The position numbers and the translations under genes are program-made. Positions 1 through 8,605 of a stretch of DNA of 64,000 nt are shown piece by piece. Under the pieces are notes generated by a model. The model was given only the letters and a program-made list of their open reading frames with translations. It had not been told where the DNA came from and did no database searches. Position 1 is the first letter of the stretch; the number at the start of each line of letters is the position of its first letter. Origin of the DNA: CAVUXJ01 sp963814975 (lineage in GTDB: Bacteria; Acidobacteriota; Vicinamibacteria; Vicinamibacterales; CAVVIG01); contig CAWFFB010000034.1 in the NCBI GenBank assembly GCA_963814975.1, positions 66,112 through 130,111 on the forward strand, given 5' to 3'.

Positions 1-155
1 GCCCGTTCTCGACCAGTGGAGCGTTGGTCGTGGCGAACGCGCCGGACGATCAGCGCGACCTGGTCTTCCGGCGGCTGCTTCAGTGGGGTTTCTCGATGGT
101 CGTGCTGACGCCACCGATCGCCTGGCTGATTCTGGTCGTTCCAGGCTGGCTGTGA
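1..155 (+). CDS. C-terminal fragment of a membrane transport protein (5' end outside window)
   Basis: An open frame enters from the left edge (codons in phase with position 3) and stops at TGA 153-155. It encodes about 50 residues: a polar stretch (NAPDDQRD) followed by FRRLLQWGF and one strongly hydrophobic C-terminal segment ending in VVPGWL. This looks like the last membrane helix of a permease, possibly an SLC13/citrate-type carrier, but too little is present to name the family. It converges on the enoyl-CoA hydratase gene that ends 10 bp further on. Confidence 0.4.
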   Translation, partial: PFSTSGALVVANAPDDQRDLVFRRLLQWGFSMVVLTPPIAWLILVVPGWL

Positions 156-164
156 GGTCGGGGC

Positions 165-956
165 TTACGCGCCGGTGAACACAGGCTTGCGCTTCTCGAG
201 AAAGGCACGTCGCCCTTCCTCGTAGTCGGCGCTATCGAAGCACTGTTGCACCAGGCGGTCAGATTCGCCGTTCTCGCGATCGCGCGCGTCCGTGAGGAGC
301 TCGCGCACCGTACGCTTGGCGGCGCGAATGGTCAACGGCGCGTTGCCCGCCATGGTTTCGCTCAAGCCGCGCACGTAGGTCTCGATTTCGCCGTCCGGCA
401 CAACGCGGTTGACCAGTCCAATGTGAAACGCCTCGGCGGCATCGACGTGCCGCGCCGTGAAGAGCAACTCGTGCACGTACTGGGGTGATACCAGATCCAG
501 GAGCAACCGCAGCGAGCTCCGGCCGTATCCCAGCCCAAGTTTCGCCGCCGGGATGCCAAACCGGCCTGATTCGTTGCAGATGCGCATGTCGCACGCGATC
601 GCGATGTTCACGCCTCCTCCGACGCAGTAGCCGCGGATCATGGCCACGGTCGGCTTCGGGTGGTTGATCAGGATCTGCTGCAGGTGCTCGACGGCGGCGC
701 CGTAGACGGCGACGGCTTCCTTCGACCCTCGTTCGCTCTCGAATTTCGAGATGTCGGCGCCCGAGACGAACGCCTTGCCGCCGGCGCCGGTCAGTACCAC
801 GACTCGCACGTCGGGACTTGTCGCGAACTGCTCGAGCACGGTGGCCGCGTCGCGCCACATCTCGAGTGACATGGCGTTGTGGCGCTCGGGCTTGTTGAAG
901 GTCAGCGTACCGATCGTGCCGTCCACCTGCGCAAGGATCCTGCTGGTCTTGTCCAT
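165..956 (-). CDS. Enoyl-CoA hydratase/isomerase (crotonase) family protein
   Basis: 263 aa, the normal crotonase length. The N-terminal NKPERHNAMS (21-30), the first oxyanion-hole segment FVSGADIS (63-70) and the second, GYCVGGGVNIAIACD (109-123), are all clear. These enzymes hydrate or isomerise acyl-CoA thioesters in the cytoplasm. The position that normally carries the first catalytic Glu (FG-x-PE in hydratases) reads FGIPA, with Ala at 137. A reaction other than simple hydration, such as isomerisation or C-C bond chemistry, is therefore possible. The gene lies 9 bp downstream of the CoA-transferase gene on the same strand, so the two probably form an acyl-CoA catabolic operon. Confidence 0.9.
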   Translation of the reverse strand: MDKTSRILAQVDGTIGTLTFNKPERHNAMSLEMWRDAATVLEQFATSPDVRVVVLTGAGGKAFVSGADISKFESERGSKEAVAVYGAAVEHLQQILINHPKPTVAMIRGYCVGGGVNIAIACDMRICNESGRFGIPAAKLGLGYGRSSLRLLLDLVSPQYVHELLFTARHVDAAEAFHIGLVNRVVPDGEIETYVRGLSETMAGNAPLTIRAAKRTVRELLTDARDRENGESDRLVQQCFDSADYEEGRRAFLEKRKPVFTGA

Positions 957-965
957 CGTGTCCCT

Positions 966-2149
966 TTACTGGATGACGCCGCGGTCGCGAAGGCCAGCGA
1001 TCTGCGCGGCCGTGTAACCAACCCGCTCGAGAATCTCCGCGCTGTGTTCGCCTCGCTCGGGTGGCCGACGGTGCACCCCGGGCGGCGTTCGCGAGAGATG
1101 CACCGGTTGTGTGATCACGCGCAGCGGGGAGTAGTGGGGCGAGGGCAACGTGCTGACCATGTTGAGATGCCGGACCTGCGGATCGGCGAAGACCTGGTCC
1201 ACTGAATAGATCGGGCCGCTTGGCACACCCGCCGCATTCAGACGATCGATCCAGATCGCGCTTGTGGCGGTGGCCAGGCGACGCTCGATTTCGCCGGTGA
1301 GCGCGTCACGGTTGACAGACCGGGCGGACTCGGTCGCGTATGCCGGGTGGTCGAGCAGCGCGTCGCCGCCTATCGCGCGGCAGAGACGCTCCCAGATGAT
1401 CTGCCCGCTGGCGGCGATGTTGATCCGGCCATCCGCTGTCTTGAATGCCCCCGTCGGGATGCTGGTGGGGTGGTTGTTTCCTGCCTGTCGTGGGACCTCG
1501 CCGTCGTTCAGCCAGCGCGACGCCTGGAAGTCGAGCATGAAGATCTGCGACTCGAGGAGGGATGTCGTGACCCACTGCCCATCGCCCGACCGTTCGCGTT
1601 CGAGGAGCGCCAGCAGGATACCGTGCGCGCACATGAGGCCCGCGCAGAGGTCGGTAATCGGGATGCCGACGCGCATGGGGCCCTGGCCTGGGCGCCGGTG
1701 ATCGACATCAGGCCACCCATGCCCTGCGCGATCTGGTCAAATCCTGGCCGGTCGCAGTACGGTCCGTCCTGCCCGAATCCCGAGACGCTGGCGAACACCA
1801 GGCGCGGGTTGATGGCGCGGGCCGCTTCGTAGCCGACGCCGAGCCGCGCCATCACGCCGGGACGGAAGTTCTCGACCAGCACGTCCGCTCCGGCGATCAG
1901 CCGCCGCAGGATCGCGAGACCCTCGTCACTCTTGAGGTTCAGCGTGATGCTGCGCTTGTTGCGCTGCAGGTTCTGGAAGTCGGATCCGCCGCGGCCGCCG
2001 ACGCTGAGGTCGTTATCCATCTCGGCGGGTGGCTCGATCAGGATCACGTCGGCGCCCCAATCGGCGAGCTGACGGACGGCCGTGGGCCCCGACCGCGCGC
2101 GCGTCAGGTCGAGCACCGTGAGGCCGGACAATGGGCCGGACGGCTTCAT
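966..2149 (-). pseudogene. CaiB/BaiF family CoA-transferase, split by one frameshift
   Basis: Family III CoA-transferase, which moves CoA between acyl donors and carboxylic acids. The N-terminal part starts at ATG 2149 (MKPSGPLSGLTVLDL) and has the family signatures LADWGADVILIEPP and ENFRPGVMARLG. The reading frame changes near the GGG run at 1690-1692. One extra G there would give a continuous GAPGQGPMRVGIPITDL typical of the family. The C-terminal part then runs to the stop at 966. It is followed 9 bp later by the enoyl-CoA hydratase gene. Both halves are well conserved, so this is either a very recent mutation or a base-calling error. Confidence 0.85.
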
Positions 2150-2434
2150 GAGTGATACAGAATACTGTGAACCACTGGAGCCAGACACATTCCATGAGAG
2201 CCACGTCGCAGGTTCCCGCGGACGTCGAGGAGATACCGCGATCAGTGCTGGCGCCGCGAAGGAACTCGGCAGGTGGAGACCGCGTTCGAGGCGGAGCGCT
2301 TCATCGAGCAGGTCGGCTTCGCGTTCTGCATGACCGACTGCCGGCGGCCAGGTCCCTCGATGTGTCTTGCCGTTTGCGGGTGCCGTGATGCTGTCGTGAG
2401 GGGACGGGCTGCTGAGCCTAAGAGCCTCTAACAA

Positions 2435-2967
2435 ACCTTGATTGGCACGCGAAACACTCAGGGCGTACTATCCGAGAATTCAGGCGCGCGCCAATCCCGG
2501 TAGACTCGGCGGCTGGTCGACTACGCGGCCGAATCCGCTGTCGCCCGCGGCTCGGTGGCTTACTCGGGACCATGATCGAGCCGCCGATGGCCTGTCGAGT
2601 TTCCGGATAGTACGCCTATTCGTCAGCCGAGACAGTCAGCTTTGCCACCTCCACGACGGCTTGTAGGAAGTCAGGGGGGCTAGCCAGAACCAGACAGCTC
2701 CCCCTCGACGCGCGAGCCTTTCGCCGACCTTTTCCGGCAGTTGTCTAGCGATTGCCCACATTTGAATACGGCACAGCCATCGTCTGCACATGAGCGGCTG
2801 ATCTCCGTGTTGGCCGGGCGGACGACGCCTGCACTGCACACGAAGTCACCGTTTAGTGGCCGCCGCCCGGTCCGATGCGCCGGGAGAACACGCCGTGGTA
2901 CACAAATGTCGAACGTTATCGATCGGTTCGGTTTCGCATGGGACTATGCGACTGGAGGATCGCGTCC
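2435..2967. other. Non-coding stretch with a transposase 3' relic
   Basis: I see no credible gene. Positions about 2515-2612 match, at nucleotide level, the 3' end of the transposase relic at about 52425-52512, including the shared end GGATAGTACG. The degraded translation still shows the pattern of the conserved transposase C-terminus LGGLL-x-YYxRAA. The remainder, 2613-2967, shows nothing I recognise. Confidence 0.5.
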
Positions 2968-4570
2968 TCACATTGATTTGCGCAACAGACGGATTGTGCC
3001 TCTCCCGCCGGTAGCACTTACAACGCTCGCGGGCGTTGCAGGCGCTCCTATCGTATCAATCGCGATGGCAGCGTGCACGAGGGAGATATGCCTCAGGAAA
3101 TCGCCGAGGACGGCGGCGGCATCGAGACCTGGCCGTTCCTCCGTCGCCAGCACGAACGCCTCAGCGCCGACGGCCACTCGCCGCAGCCGTGCCCTCGCGA
3201 GGAGCCACCTCGTCGCGTAGAGGTTCCCGGTGAAGCTCTCATCAATGCGATACCAGGACCACAGCCGCAGGAGCGCGTACGACGATTGCACGCGACGCTC
3301 ATTCACCTCAAACGATTGTCCCGCTAGAACAATGGGACGGGGGTGTCCACCGACCGACCACCAGGCGTCGTCGTACAGGAGATTGCCGCGACTCGCCACC
3401 TTGACGCCGGATTGGCTCACGTCGTATTGCGCGACATACAGCTGCACGATGCTGTCGGCAGCGGTGTAGGCCTGAAGAGCCTCGGCATGAGGCGCCAGGA
3501 AACGAGGTGACCACGACAAGAGATTCCCCTCGATGGGCATCCACGGGGAAGAGAGAGCCGGAGGCCTGTGCTCAATCGTTGCTTTTGGCGCCATGTGGGA
3601 TGGAGAACGTGCCGGCGGCCAATGGACCGAGCGCCACAACCAGCACGCCAACCGCCGCACACAGTAGCGTCCGCCATGTTGACGGGGACGCGAGGACCAC
3701 GATCCCTCTTGGCGGAAGGGATAGCACATCGTGCCCGGTTGGGACGGCCTCACGCCACCTGCCACAGGTTATGAACAGCACCGTCTGACATAACGCGAAG
3801 ACCAGCACGCCGTACAACTCGTGCTCCATGCCTGAGACGAGACGGGTCGCACCGAAGTGCGCGAGCAGAATCGTTGTATACACCCGGACGGCATTGGCGG
3901 CGAGCGGCACCACCGCCGCCGCCACCATCAGCGCGGTGCGGTGTCGCCATTGGCGATACACGACGCCGGCATACAGATACCCGACCGCAAGGGAGGCGAC
4001 CAGGTAGTTGATGCCGCCACAGGCTTCCGCAACAATCCACTGGTTGTCGGCAATCGAAATGACGCGACCCTCAAGGACCGGATGAACGTTGCTGGCGGCG
4101 AGCATCGTCACGGCGATGCGCGCCGTGACGTCCTGCAGTGTCGGCGCGAGCAGGTCACCGAAAGGGACGGCAAACAGTAGGAGTCCAAGCGGAAACAGCA
4201 ACACGCGAACGCCGCTGGTCCCCCAGGACGGCCCATGTCATCGCGATGAACATGGGGACCAGGCGCAACTCCATCACGAGCGACGTGGTGGTCAGGTTGC
4301 CCACCAGCCATACCATCGTCAGGATGCCGAGGCCCGATACGGCTGCGAAGGAGGGGCGTAGGCTCAACGACTTGATGTCCGCCGTCGGGACCACGCGAGG
4401 TATGCGACCGCTCCGACTACGAAGTACGCATGTGAAAACGGATCTCGCGACCAGCTCAGCAGCAGTGACCCGACCGGATCCGATGAATCGCGCCGACAAG
4501 AACCAGGGAGGCAGCGAGAATGATGGACGCGGTGCGCCACGAGGTCGCGCGTCCTGATGGCCACAGACAA
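2968..4570 (-). pseudogene. Exosortase with C-terminal EpsI-like domain, several frameshifts (locus 1)
   Basis: Exosortases are multi-pass inner-membrane transpeptidases that cut PEP-CTERM proteins at the VPEP motif. Read in pieces the protein is complete: a first helix (SIILAASLVLVGAIHRI, third frame), SWSRDPFSHAYFVVGAVAYLAW near 4400-4460, a middle part around 4210-4370, then the catalytic core at 3572-4204. The core keeps the Cys in EACGGINYLVA (codon near 4020), the Arg in NAVRVYTT (near 3885) and the His in GMEHELYG (near 3822). A further shift near 3590 leads into an EpsI-like soluble domain (PWMPIEGNLLSWSPRF onwards), which ends at 2968. At least four frame changes are needed. It lies 160 bp downstream of its likely substrate gene on the same strand. 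Confidence 0.85.
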
Positions 4571-4730
4571 CCGTGCGCGGTGGCATCCACCTATTGCTCC
4601 ACGAACGGTAATGCAGCACCGTTCTTCGACGATGGGTCGAAATGCAACGATAATTCCGCTCGGCGATGGACCGATGTGCGAGCGTCAGTGACGTTGGGGT
4701 GGGCTTGCCCCGCCCGAAGCGGACACACGG

Positions 4731-4985
4731 TCAGCGGCCTTTCTTACGTTGACGCAGTTTACGGATGCCGGCCAGTCCTGCGGTGGTTCCTAATAGCAGC
4801 AGCGTAGCCGGCTCGGGCACAGACTTCGGACCCTTGCCCTCCTTGTCTCTATTTGCCATTTCGCGCCTTTTGTGATCTTGCCTATGTTCGTTCGGCCGGA
4901 GGCCCTTTTGGTGCGGTTCCGCAGACAACACAGAACCGGCGGAAGCAGAGAGCACGAAGAGGATGACAAGCGGCAAACGTCGCAT
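4731..4985 (-). CDS. Miniature PEP-CTERM protein (likely exosortase substrate, locus 1)
   Basis: 84 aa. Signal peptide at 1-22 (hydrophobic, ending VLSAE), then a short, very hydrophilic segment rich in Lys, Arg, Asp and His (23-55). The PEP-CTERM sorting signal follows: VPEPAT at 56-61, a hydrophobic helix to about 74 and a basic tail (RKLRQRKKGR). Secreted by Sec, it should be cut by exosortase at the PEP motif, leaving a mature peptide of only about 35 residues. Typical PEP-CTERM proteins are several times larger. The exosortase gene follows directly. A paralogue with the same layout lies at 63058-63309. Confidence 0.88.
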   Translation of the reverse strand: MRRLPLVILFVLSASAGSVLSAEPHQKGLRPNEHRQDHKRREMANRDKEGKGPKSVPEPATLLLLGTTAGLAGIRKLRQRKKGR

Positions 4986-5326
4986 TTTTGGCGCCTTTAT
5001 TCTGGTCAGGGAAAGACACTCGATCTAAGCGGGCGTCGGTTTTAACGCACGCTCATGGTGAAGTCGCCTGAACAGGAACACAGTTCGCACGTTGCGTGCC
5101 AGGTCCTAAGCCGTGCGCGGTATCCCTTCGGTATTCCGCGAGGATCTGACAAGGGGGGTCTATTTGCAGCGTCCCAGGACGCTGGTGACACTCCAAGCCC
5201 CTCACACGCCCTCCGAACGCGCTGCGCAGGAGCTCGTGAACTGTTTCGTGCGGAATTTTCGCCTGTAGGGATGTGCGCACAATAACCGCTGCAAGCTCAA
5301 GCGCGCAGCAACGTAATGGAGGACGT

Positions 5327-5506
5327 ATGAAGAAGATGAGCATCGGTAAACGCATCCTGGCCGCCAGCGCGTTCGCGCTGGTCCTATCGTCGGTCGCGAT
5401 GGCAACGCCAAGAACTATCGATTTCGGGGAGGAGGATTTGGAATGCCGGACTGTTAGTTGGTACTTCCTCGGGTTCTACATGGGCGACTACGAGGTTTGC
5501 TACTGA
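5327..5506 (+). CDS. Small secreted peptide with two cysteines
   Basis: 59 aa from ATG 5327, chosen because a clear ribosome-binding site (GGAGG) lies just upstream and the signal peptide starts here. Residues 1-26 form a textbook signal peptide (MKKMSIGKR, hydrophobic core, AMA cleavage site). The mature part is about 33 residues, acidic (DFGEEDLE) and aromatic-rich (SWYFLGFYMGDYEVCY), with cysteines at 40 and 58 that could form a disulfide. I recognise no family. The strong hairpin right after the stop supports a transcribed unit. The PEP-CTERM gene next to it runs the other way. Confidence 0.6.
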   Translation: MKKMSIGKRILAASAFALVLSSVAMATPRTIDFGEEDLECRTVSWYFLGFYMGDYEVCY

Positions 5507-5520
5507 CGGCAGACACGTCG

Positions 5521-5564
5521 GTCCCTCGCTCGCCGCCGGCGAGGCTCCGGCGGCGAGCGGGGAC
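5521..5564 (+). terminator. Strong GC-rich stem-loop after the small secreted peptide gene
   Basis: Left arm 5521-5539 and right arm 5547-5564 pair over 18 bp with a single bulged T and a 7-nt loop (CGAGGCT). It begins 14 nt after the stop codon. There is no T-tract, so it is a non-canonical terminator or an RNA-stabilising hairpin. Confidence 0.5.
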
Positions 5565-5634
5565 CGGGTATCAGTGGGCGCATCTGACGCCTTCTGGATT
5601 CTGAGAGAGTCGTGACCGACTCCCATGTGGAATC

Positions 5635-5841
5635 TTGCGCGGCCGTCGACGGGTCACCTTCAGGCGAACCTATTCCTCGTGGGCGCACGAGAAGGGCGTG
5701 CCGGCCAAGGTGGTCGCTCACATCATGGGCCACGCCAAGGCCGACACGACGATGAACATCTACACGCAGGTGCTCGACGGGGCCGCCGTCGATCGAGTCG
5801 GATCCGAATTGTTCAGAAACCGGAGAACAGCGAGGAGCTAA
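5635..5841 (+). pseudogene. Tyrosine recombinase (XerC/D-like integrase), C-terminal relic
   Basis: About 68 residues corresponding to the last catalytic part of a phage/Xer-type integrase: an RRTYSSWAHEKG segment, then MGHAKADTTMNIYTQV with the conserved His and the catalytic Tyr. The N-terminal three quarters are missing. Immediately downstream (5854-5881) is a tRNA T-arm sequence that recurs after a second integrase relic at about 29 kb. The arrangement looks like the integrase-attachment end of a decayed integrative element. Confidence 0.75.
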
Positions 5842-5853
5842 CTCGAATGAATG

Positions 5854-5881
5854 GCTCCTCAGGCTGGATTCGAACCAGCAA
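5854..5881 (-). repeat. tRNA 3'-end (T-arm) sequence, direct repeat copy 1; candidate att site
   Basis: 28 nt identical to 29045-29072. On the minus strand it reads as a T-stem/loop (GCTGG TTCGAAT CCAGC) followed by an acceptor-like CTGAGGAG. No matching 5' acceptor strand lies within 100 bp, so this is not an intact tRNA gene. Upstream GAGCTAACTCGAA is also shared by both copies. Integrases commonly use tRNA 3' ends as attachment sites. Positions 5882-6105 beyond it hold no gene I can support. Confidence 0.6.
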
Positions 5882-6105
5882 GCCTCCGGAGAGGCGGAAC
5901 ACAACGCCGTTAGCCGCCATCTGCCGCTCGTTGCTTTGCTTTTGCTGATCCGCGCGCCTCACTCAACAAGTCAGGTGATTTTTCGCTTTCGCCTTGTGCC
6001 GCGCTTTGCACCCGTTTGGCGCCACTTGATGCATCGAAAGGGCAAGAAAAGGGCAACGCGAAATCCAGCCCAAACCCGGAAAGTGGACGACGAAGGCTGA
6101 CCCGA

Positions 6106-6543
6106 TCATTTTTGGCTGCGTTCGAGAGTCCGGGTCACCTTCTGCGCCGCTTGATTCAGTCGGTCATCGAAGCTGGAGAACCGCGTGTCGCCGGTCCCTG
6201 CCCGCCGGGAGACCTCGGCAAACGAAGCCAAGTGGATGCTGTCGAAGCCTCGAAGGCTGTGCTTCTCGGCAAGAGCGCCGGCGGCGCGGCACAGGGAATC
6301 GGTCGCTTCCAAGCTCAGATAGGTCGGCCACTGCTCGTCAAACTCACGCTTCGCTGACGTCAATTTCGAGGCGGTGAGCACTCCTTCGCGGCGAAGCCTC
6401 GCGAGAGCGGCACGCGTTTCAGCGTAGGCAACGACCGACGTCGCGACAACGTTCGCATCGCCGACGAGCTGGCGGACAATCTCTGAGCCAGACTCAGTCA
6501 CGTAGAGTTTAACCAGGCTGCTTGTCTCCAAGTACAGCGTCAC
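6106..6543 (-). CDS. PIN-domain ribonuclease toxin (VapC-like)
   Basis: 145 aa. A PIN fold is indicated by MTLYLETSSLVKLY at the N-terminus, AYAETRAAL (40-48), GFDSIHLA (99-106) and SSFDDRL (123-129). The acidic residues at 6, 42, 101 and 126/127 would form the Mg-binding site. The first acid is Glu rather than the usual Asp, a variant seen in this subfamily. VapC toxins cleave RNA, often tRNA. The start overlaps the antitoxin stop by 4 bp, so the two are translationally coupled. Confidence 0.88.
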   Translation of the reverse strand: MTLYLETSSLVKLYVTESGSEIVRQLVGDANVVATSVVAYAETRAALARLRREGVLTASKLTSAKREFDEQWPTYLSLEATDSLCRAAGALAEKHSLRGFDSIHLASFAEVSRRAGTGDTRFSSFDDRLNQAAQKVTRTLERSQK

Positions 6544-6809
6544 CGGCGATCCTCGAGCACGATCGCCGACGCAGTCTTCCCAGCAATTTTTGCAGGCCGC
6601 TTGGCGCCGGCTGGCTTGCCGCCACTCCAGTGCGCTCGTCCCTCTGCAACGAGTTGGTGCGCCCAGTCGACGTCGGCTGGCGCCTCTACGGGATTGATCG
6701 TGGCAATGGATCGTCCGCGCTCCGTCACCAGCAACCGCGCGCCTGATCGAACCCGCTTCAAATGGTGACTCAGATGCGTCTTGAGCTCACGAATACCCAC
6801 CGTGTCCAT
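6540..6809 (-). CDS. Phd/YefM-type antitoxin
   Basis: 89 aa. The N-terminal MDTVGIRELKTHLSHHLKRV and LVTERGRSIATINP are the Phd/YefM DNA-binding fold. The C-terminal part is basic and probably wraps the toxin. It lies directly upstream of the PIN toxin with a 4-bp overlap, the normal antitoxin-first order. Such antitoxins usually autorepress their operon. The AT-richer 6810-6900 stretch just upstream is the likely promoter and operator. Confidence 0.85.
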   Translation of the reverse strand: MDTVGIRELKTHLSHHLKRVRSGARLLVTERGRSIATINPVEAPADVDWAHQLVAEGRAHWSGGKPAGAKRPAKIAGKTASAIVLEDRR

Positions 6810-6951
6810 CTGTCACCTCACACTTCAACATTCAACCTATGTAACTACAATTCTAACACAATGTGGTCACATCAACTGAGCAACAGTCGTTCAGCAGTCT
6901 GCAGGGTATTGTCTCTTCCGCGGGCCGATCCTGCTTGAGTGGACTTCCGGA

Positions 6952-8254
6952 TCAGGGCAGGCACACACCTGTCTGTCCAAGACACCGCCGCAGCCTCGTC
7001 AATGCGACTTCAAGTCCGACGCGCCGTCCTGTCCGTCGGCCATCCTCGTTGGAGAATTGAAAGTGAATGCCCTGATAGATACGCGACCGTCCGCCCTCCA
7101 TCGCCGCGGCGCGCGGGCTGTCGTAGCAGCGCGGTCCGTTCGGCGCAGCATCAGTGGCGAAGCAAAACGACACGCGGCGCGGAAAGTAGAATGCCTCGAT
7201 GACCGCGGACGCGGCGCCGCCAAAGGCGGAGAGTCCAGAGTTGTACTCCGGGGAAGCGCCAATCGACACGTTGCGGGGCGTCCAGAGCGGCTCGGCAATG
7301 GTGGCGGGGTTGACGTCCAGATCGGCCTCACGAATCGCAAAGATGGGGCGCCATGTGAAATAGGTCGCTTTCGTTTCCCAGCCCAACATCACGGCGTCGG
7401 CGACTGCCATGCCGACGCGCGCCAAGAGCCGAGCGCTGTCCGACAGGTCGCGGTCGGTGCGCTGCTGCTCGATGATGGCGACGGTCGCTTGGATCCACAC
7501 GCCGGGTTCGCGTACGGTGCCCCCCTCGGCGATCCAAAACGCCGCCATCGCGTCACGTTCGGCGTTGCCATCCTGCTGGCCGAATGTCTTCACATCATCG
7601 AACGCCTTGCTGTACTCGTCGCTCGTCAGTGCCGGCGGCGGCCCGGACATGTACCGCACTTTTGTGGTGGATCCCGAATGGCGTCATGTGGCGGAAGCGT
7701 GCGTCGAAGGCCGCCCGGTGCTCGCCGATCCCGGAGCCAGCCGGGATGGTCTCGGCGACCTGCGTGCCGTCGTTGGCGCGAAGCGTGACGACCTGCTCGC
7801 CGACATAGTACCCCCACTGCCGCCCGGCCGCCACATCGCCGGCAGGGAGTGACGCGAGATCCGCTTCGAGAGCCGCATCGAGCACCTGCATCTGTGGCGG
7901 CACCAGCGCGACGAGGACCGCGTGGGCAGCGGCGGCGGCCGCGGCGCTTCGATTGCCGCTCCTCGGGGCGCCCGTGGCCGGAACAAGTGCGTGTTCACGC
8001 CCGCGGTGCTGCGCCGTGTCGATGCCGTTGACGGCGTCGTACATCGCCAGGTTGACCATGGCATACAAGCGACCGGCGTTCGGCGTGCCGACATTCGCGG
8101 CGCGTACCGCCTGCATGGCGTGTTCCGCCCAACGGGTGACGGTGTTTTCGGCAAATGCCGTGACCGGCAAAAGGACGCCGCTGAACATGACGATGGCCTT
8201 CAGCAACCGGGTCGATCGGCGGCTCACGGTGATGTCTTCATGGGAGTGAATCAT
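6952..8254 (-). pseudogene. Vanadium-dependent haloperoxidase / PAP2-family secreted enzyme, frameshifted
   Basis: It starts at ATG 8254 after a GAGGA ribosome-binding site and has a signal peptide ending in VTAFA. The N-terminal half contains GRLYAMVNLAMYDAVNG, typical of bacterial vanadium haloperoxidase-like proteins. A one-base shift at the T4 run at 7660-7663 (A4 in the coding strand) separates it from the C-terminal half, VRYMSGPPPALTSDEYSKAF onwards. The phosphate/vanadate-pocket motifs GGRSRIYQGIHFQF and GRRVG are present. The expected SGH motif reads NSGLSAFGG, so the conserved His is Leu. With the frameshift, this suggests loss of activity. Confidence 0.75.
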
Positions 8255-8390
8255 TGTTTGTCCTCGTTCGCAGACCGGATCCTGAATGCAAGCACTTTCC
8301 GGCCGAGCAATATCGTCATGTCGCGTTCCGCGACGGTTTGTGCATGACACGACATGACATGACATGAATACGGCCGAGCTAACGCACCCG

Positions 8391-8574
8391 GCCCGGATGA
8401 CGTCGCCGGACGACGTCGTGTTCAAGAACGACTTCTTTACGAGTTCAGAGATGACGGCGAGACATTCGTCGCGCGTCAACCCCATAACCGCATCGCCTGC
8501 GGCAGGCTGAGACGCTTTCCAGGCATCTCGAGAAACTCATTCCGTACGCGGTTGATCGTCGCTTCGAGGTCCAT
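8391..8574 (-). pseudogene. Small putative DNA-binding protein, frameshifted
   Basis: From ATG 8574 the frame reads MDLEATINRVRNEF then LEMPGKRLSLPQAMRLWG and hits a stop. A one-base shift continues it as LTRDECLAVISELVKKSFL plus TSSGDVIRA. Together these make a compact helical protein of about 60 aa resembling a short winged-helix or HTH family that I associate with Acidobacteriota. The family is not formally named here. It sits between the debranching enzyme gene and the haloperoxidase, all on the minus strand. A short GACAT tandem repeat lies near 8350-8372. Confidence 0.4.
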
Positions 8575-8605
8575 TCGCGGAGCTTCCGGGACCCAAGCGC
8601 AAACC

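Noticed and set aside
5845..5940. Possible complete tRNA gene on the minus strand
   Set aside because: Only the T-arm and acceptor-like 3' bases are convincing; no complementary 5' acceptor, D-arm or anticodon loop could be drawn.
8340..8372. GACAT tandem repeats as a possible CRISPR or regulatory array
   Set aside because: Only about four very short units without spacers; too small to be a CRISPR and no factor is recognised.
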